DNA of 64,000 bases from Streptomyces sp. YIM 121038 (lineage in GTDB: Bacteria > Actinomycetota > Actinomycetes > Streptomycetales > Streptomycetaceae). Location: assembly GCF_006088715.1 (NCBI RefSeq), contig NZ_CP030771.1, forward strand, positions 7,376,001 through 7,440,000. Reading direction: 5' to 3'. The notes beneath the pieces were generated by a model. It ran no database searches, was not told the origin of the DNA, and saw only the letters and a list, made by a program, of their open reading frames with translations. This document shows, piece by piece, positions 61,010 to 64,000 of this stretch (position 1 is the stretch's first letter; each line of letters opens with the position of its first letter). The translations under genes and the position numbers were made by a program.

Positions 61010-61263
61010 GCCGGTCCGATCGCCGCGATGTCGTCCATGAGCTGCCCTTCGGTCGGTCCACAGGTGGGTCCACGGGGCGATCTTCCCCGTCCGCCTCAGC
61101 ATCGTTCGCCGACCCGTACGGCATCAATGCCTTTTGCCCAATGGAAAGGATCACGGTGGGGGAGCACGGGCCTCTGTAACGGTCGGCGTCCGTCCGATCG
61201 CCCCGCGTACGGCGGCTCCGCCACAATGGCGGCGCCCTCACCCTTCCCCACCGGAGGCGCGCC

Positions 61264-61944
61264 ATGAGGCTTCGCACCGCCGTGTCCCAGCTCTTGTGTG
61301 CCGTACTCCTCGGCGCACTCGCCTTGGTGGCAGCCCCCGCCGCGGGCGCCACCGCCGCCCCGGCGCAGACACCGCTGCGCGGCGGCACCATGCTCTTCAG
61401 CCCGTCCGGCCGGTGCATGGTGGCCTTCAACGCCACCAACGGCACCCGCCACTACGGGATCATGGCGGGCCACTGCGGCGCCGTGGGCACGCAGTGGTAC
61501 GCCGACCGGGGCCTCACCGTCCCGGTCGGCGTCACCGAGGCGGCCGTCTTCCCCGGCCAGGACTACGCGTTGGTGCGCTTCACCAACCCCGACTACACGT
61601 ATCCGAGCGAGATCGCCGCGGGGGCGCAGGTCATCCGCATCAACCGCGCCGCGAACCCCGTCGTGGGCCAGTCCGCGTGCCGCACCGGACCCACGACGGG
61701 GACGCACTGCGGCACCGTCCAGGGCGTGAACGTCACCATCACCTACCCGCAGGGCACGGTGAGCGGCCTCTTCCGCACCAGCATCTGCGCCGAACCCGGC
61801 GACTCCGGAGGTTCCGCCTTCGGCGGCGACGCCGGGCTCGGCCTCCTGGTGGGCGGCAGCGGCAACTGCACCTCCGGCGGGACGACTTACTACCAGCCCT
61901 TGGTGCCCGTGCTCAGCGCGCACGGGCTGCGCGTGGGCTACTGA
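61264..61944 (+). CDS. Secreted S1-family serine protease without long pro-domain
   Basis: A 226-residue chymotrypsin-like protease of the streptogrisin type. Signal peptide about 1-33 (LLCAVLLGALALVAAPAAGA). The triad is His in IMAGHCG, Asp in FPGQDYALVRF and Ser in CAEPGDSGGSAFGG. Six Cys (GRCMV, GHCG, SACRT, THCG, SICAE, GNCTS) would give three disulfides. Most streptogrisins carry a pro-region of 70 or more residues; here only ~10 residues separate the signal from the protease core. GGAGGCGCGCC precedes the ATG. Confidence 0.92.
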   Translation: MRLRTAVSQLLCAVLLGALALVAAPAAGATAAPAQTPLRGGTMLFSPSGRCMVAFNATNGTRHYGIMAGHCGAVGTQWYADRGLTVPVGVTEAAVFPGQDYALVRFTNPDYTYPSEIAAGAQVIRINRAANPVVGQSACRTGPTTGTHCGTVQGVNVTITYPQGTVSGLFRTSICAEPGDSGGSAFGGDAGLGLLVGGSGNCTSGGTTYYQPLVPVLSAHGLRVGY

Positions 61945-62186
61945 GCGCCGCCCGCGTACGAGACGAAGTCGGCCCACGCCCCCGGGGCAACGGTCAGCTG
62001 GGGCCCGGCCCGGTGCTTGGAGTCGCGGATGTGGATGGTGGTGGGGCAGGCGGCTACCTCTACGCAGTCGCCGCTTCCTCCACTGCTGTAGCTGGACTTG
62101 TGCCAGGAGAGGGCTACTTCTACGCAGTCGTCGCCCGATCCGCCGCTGTAGCTGCTCTTGAACCACACCAGTTTGGGGGTGCTCAT
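61938..62186 (-). CDS. DUF397 protein with internally duplicated motif
   Basis: An 82-residue DUF397 protein, a partner of XRE/Scr1-type regulators in Streptomyces. The hallmark W-x-KSSYS-GG...CVEVA occurs twice in tandem: WFKSSYSGGSGDDCVEVA, then WHKSSYSSGGSGDCVEVA. It then continues with the usual IHIRDSKHRAGPQL and end. A single motif copy is normal. ATG 62186 overlaps the regulator's stop; its end overlaps the protease gene by 7 bp. Confidence 0.92.
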   Translation of the reverse strand: MSTPKLVWFKSSYSGGSGDDCVEVALSWHKSSYSSGGSGDCVEVAACPTTIHIRDSKHRAGPQLTVAPGAWADFVSYAGGAQ

Positions 62187-63016
62187 CATGCTCCTCGCAT
62201 CCGCTCCAGCAGGCTCACCGAGTCTTCGAGGGAGAGAGCCTGTGAGCGCATCCTGGCATACCGCATCTGGAGCATGCTGACCACTTTCGGATCTGAGATG
62301 ATCAGTCCGCTCTCCTGGCCCTCGTTGTAGGCGAACCACTTGTTGTCAGGCGTCTCCAGGAGCTGCATGGGGCCGTCGAGTCCGGCATGGCTCTCCTTCA
62401 CCAGCGGCATGATCTGGACTTCGATGTTCCTGCGATTGGCGAGCTGGAGGACGTGGTCGATGACCCCCCGGGTCACCTCGGCCCCGCCCATGTTCCGCAG
62501 GAACAGGTGCTCTTCGAGGATGAAGCTGTACGAGGTGTTCGGCCGGTCCGTAAGGAGTTTCTGGCGCTCGACGCGTGCCGCGAGCTGAGCCTGGATCTGT
62601 TCGTCGCCCAGCGGTGGGAGCTGGTTGGCGAACAGCCTCTCCGCGTACGCGGGTGTCTGCAACAGGCCCGGGATCAGGCGGCATTCGTACGTGTAGAGGG
62701 TGACAGCCTCTTGCTCAAGCTGAGCCCACCGGCGGAACCACGTGGCCAATCCCCGCTGTCGAGAAAGCTGGTTCACCATCAGCCGCAGCGTCCCGAAGGC
62801 GTCCAGGGTCGCCTCCGCCTGGTCCACGAAGCGCGGCGGCGGAAAGCGCCTGCCCTGCTCGATGGAGGCGATGAAGTGGGTCGAGTAGCCGATCTCGGGG
62901 GCCAGGGTCTCTTGCGTGTACCCGGCCCGTTTGCGGAAGCTCTTCAGTGCGGCGCCGAACGCCTTGAGCCCATCGCTCGGTTCGGGCTCCTGTGAGCCCG
63001 GCGTGCTTGACGACAT
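62186..63016 (-). CDS. Scr1/WhiJ-like XRE regulator
   Basis: A 276-residue protein of the family that pairs with DUF397 proteins. Helix-turn-helix at about 17-75 (FGAALKSFRKRAGYTQETLA, then EIGYSTHFIASIEQGRRFPP). The larger C-terminal domain is the DUF5753/Scr1 type (ECRLIPGLLQTPAYAERLFA, SFILEEHLFLRNMGG, IQIMPL-like VQIMPLVKESHAGLDG). ATG 63016. It is transcribed with the DUF397 gene and diverges from the ATP-binding protein; such triads modulate development and antibiotic production. Confidence 0.93.
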   Translation of the reverse strand: MSSSTPGSQEPEPSDGLKAFGAALKSFRKRAGYTQETLAPEIGYSTHFIASIEQGRRFPPPRFVDQAEATLDAFGTLRLMVNQLSRQRGLATWFRRWAQLEQEAVTLYTYECRLIPGLLQTPAYAERLFANQLPPLGDEQIQAQLAARVERQKLLTDRPNTSYSFILEEHLFLRNMGGAEVTRGVIDHVLQLANRRNIEVQIMPLVKESHAGLDGPMQLLETPDNKWFAYNEGQESGLIISDPKVVSMLQMRYARMRSQALSLEDSVSLLERMRGA

Positions 63017-63208
63017 CACGGGTATCCCCTGACGCTCGCTTACCGTCCCCGCCAACGCGCCCATGCTTACGGGGAGTTACCCCCACTGTCTACGTTTCGC
63101 ACTCGTACACTTACGGAGCGTACGAGTTTTGTGCCTCCCGAACTGCGCGTTCACACGGTCACCGTGGACCGCATGCCACCCCAGGTATAAGCCCCCACAC
63201 CAGCACAT

Positions 63209-63601
63209 GTGTTCACGCGGCGTATCAACGCCAGTCCGCGAGGAGCGCGCCAGGCGAGAACGCTCGCCCGCGACCAGCTGAACGGCTGGGGAATCCCTTA
63301 CGACAGTGAACTCTCCGACGCGGCCGCCCAGATCGTCGCCGAGCTGGCGGCCAACGCGGCCACGCACGGGCGGGTCCCCGGGCGCAGCTTCGAACTGAGG
63401 CTGTTGCTGCTCGCGGGGACGCTGCGGATCGAGACGTCGGACACCCGGGCGGAGTGCGCGCCGCCGCCGGAGGTGCGGCTGCCGCCGGAGGAGGCGGAGT
63501 CGGGCCGCGGTCTGGTCCTCGTGGCGGCGCTGGCCGACGCGTGGGGCGTGGAGAGCCGCGAGATCGGCAAGACCGTGTGGGCGCGCCTCTCGCTCGGCTG
63601 A
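63209..63601 (+). CDS. HATPase-type ATP-binding regulator
   Basis: A 130-residue single-domain GHKL ATPase of the RsbW/anti-sigma-like type common in Streptomyces. AAQIVAELAANAATHG is the N-box (conserved Asn), LRIETSDTRAECAPPP the G1 region (here SDTR where many have DxGxG), and GRGLVLVAALADAWGV the G2 box. GTG 63209 is the likely start. It is divergent from the Scr1-like regulator and DUF397, completing the usual triad. Confidence 0.88.
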   Translation: MFTRRINASPRGARQARTLARDQLNGWGIPYDSELSDAAAQIVAELAANAATHGRVPGRSFELRLLLLAGTLRIETSDTRAECAPPPEVRLPPEEAESGRGLVLVAALADAWGVESREIGKTVWARLSLG

Positions 63602-63611
63602 ACAGAAGGGG

Positions 63612-63646
63612 CCCCGGTCACGCGCAGGGGGCGTGACCGGGGCCTG
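63612..63646. terminator. Bidirectional terminator
   Basis: Perfect 14-bp stem GGCCCCGGTCACGC (63612-63625) and GCGTGACCGGGGCC (63633-63646), 7-nt loop, 11 bp after the ATP-binding gene and facing the convergent partial gene. Confidence 0.85.
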
Positions 63647-63661
63647 CTGGGTCAGGGACGG

Positions 63662-64000
63662 CTAGTCGGCGGGGCCGATGAAGTGGAACGACCAGGCCTC
63701 ATTGGGCGTGTCGTCCTCCTGGGCCAGCTTGACGTGACTGCCGATGTACTCGGCGCGCACGACGAGCCCCTTGTCCGAGGTGATCTGGAGACCGGACGGG
63801 GTGGGCTGGATCCGCCAGGGGGTCGGGGATCCCTGGCTGACGAAGACCTCTTCGCCGGTGTAGGTCAGATACTGGTCGGACGGGCCGACGTAGGGGCGTA
63901 TGTGGTACTGCCCCGGCAGGTCCTCGCTGGCGCGCTCGATGATCCATTCCTGGGCGATCGGGGGGATCAGCTCGGGTGCCGCGATGACGGGCCGGCCGTG
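63662..64000 (-). CDS. Partial gene at right edge, beta-trefoil-like protein
   Basis: A frame open from the window edge to TAG at 63664-63662 gives the last 112 residues of a protein whose start lies outside. It reads AAPELIPPIAQEWIIERASED, YLTYTGEEVFVSQGSPTPW, VRAEYIGSHVKLAQEDD and WSFHFIGPAD. The repeating W-x-I/F strand pattern suggests a beta-trefoil, perhaps the I66-type protease inhibitor or ricin-B-like group; this is tentative. Codon third positions are strongly GC, so it is a real gene. Confidence 0.7.
   Translation of the reverse strand, partial: HGRPVIAAPELIPPIAQEWIIERASEDLPGQYHIRPYVGPSDQYLTYTGEEVFVSQGSPTPWRIQPTPSGLQITSDKGLVVRAEYIGSHVKLAQEDDTPNEAWSFHFIGPAD

Overview
The window is high-GC actinobacterial chromosome, almost certainly Streptomyces. 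Signs are the GC-rich third codon positions, frequent GTG and TTG starts with GGAGG-type ribosome sites, the regulator triad of XRE protein, DUF397 protein and ATP-binding protein, Tat-type signal peptides and familiar Streptomyces intergenic repeats. It falls into an accessory element (about 100 to 24,350) and core chromosome (24,400 to the end).

Accessory region. A tyrosine integrase (22351-23598), an excisionase-like protein (21987-22304) and a mobilisation and replication module (16308-21746: relaxase, MobC, DUF2637 membrane protein, DnaC/IstB-like ATPase, winged-helix replication protein, XRE repressor) point to an integrative mobilisable element. A 21-bp sequence at 103-123 recurs in direct orientation at 24333-24353 (20/21), so the element may be about 24.2 kb. 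A near-perfect 50-bp inverted repeat (49/50), each copy holding a strong hairpin, brackets the mobilisation module. The cargo is rich in immunity-like genes: a STAND/NB-ARC-TPR protein, a decayed vsr endonuclease, an IS5-type remnant, and a compact CBASS-like operon (CD-NTase, E2-like protein, one-span membrane protein) at 11527-13762. Divergent from that operon is an XRE plus ImmA/IrrE peptidase pair resembling the CapH/CapP control module. A further cargo block (6005-11186) holds a NUDIX hydrolase, XRE-TPR regulator, unknown protein, amber-interrupted kinase, methyltransferase and HAD phosphatase.

Core region 24.4-33.9 kb: CorA-type transporter, winged-helix protein, LysR and LuxR regulators, a tautomerase, and two overlapping acyl-CoA synthetases, the first with a hexapeptide minisatellite.

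Core region 34-50 kb is a purine salvage and degradation regulon. 8-Oxoguanine deaminase, uricase, HIU hydrolase and OHCU decarboxylase lead to allantoin. Glyoxylate carboligase, hydroxypyruvate isomerase and tartronate semialdehyde reductase take the resulting glyoxylate to glycerate. Two NCS2 permeases import purines, and a catalase would remove the peroxide made by uricase. The catalase and OHCU/HIU/uricase promoters share a 19-bp operator over their -35 boxes (18/19 identical). The gcl and hyi promoters carry arrays of a second 15-bp palindrome spaced exactly 21 bp apart. Allantoin-to-glyoxylate enzymes are not in the window.

Core region 50-64 kb holds secreted and envelope functions: alpha/beta hydrolase, GH46 chitosanase, DUF4360 protein, alpha-N-acetylglucosaminidase, alpha-L-fucosidase with a PA14 domain and an S1 protease. 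It also has a TetR-controlled drug efflux operon with two copies of its operator, a MOSC protein, a WhiJ-like regulatory triad, and a gene cut by the right edge. No tRNA, rRNA or CRISPR array was seen.
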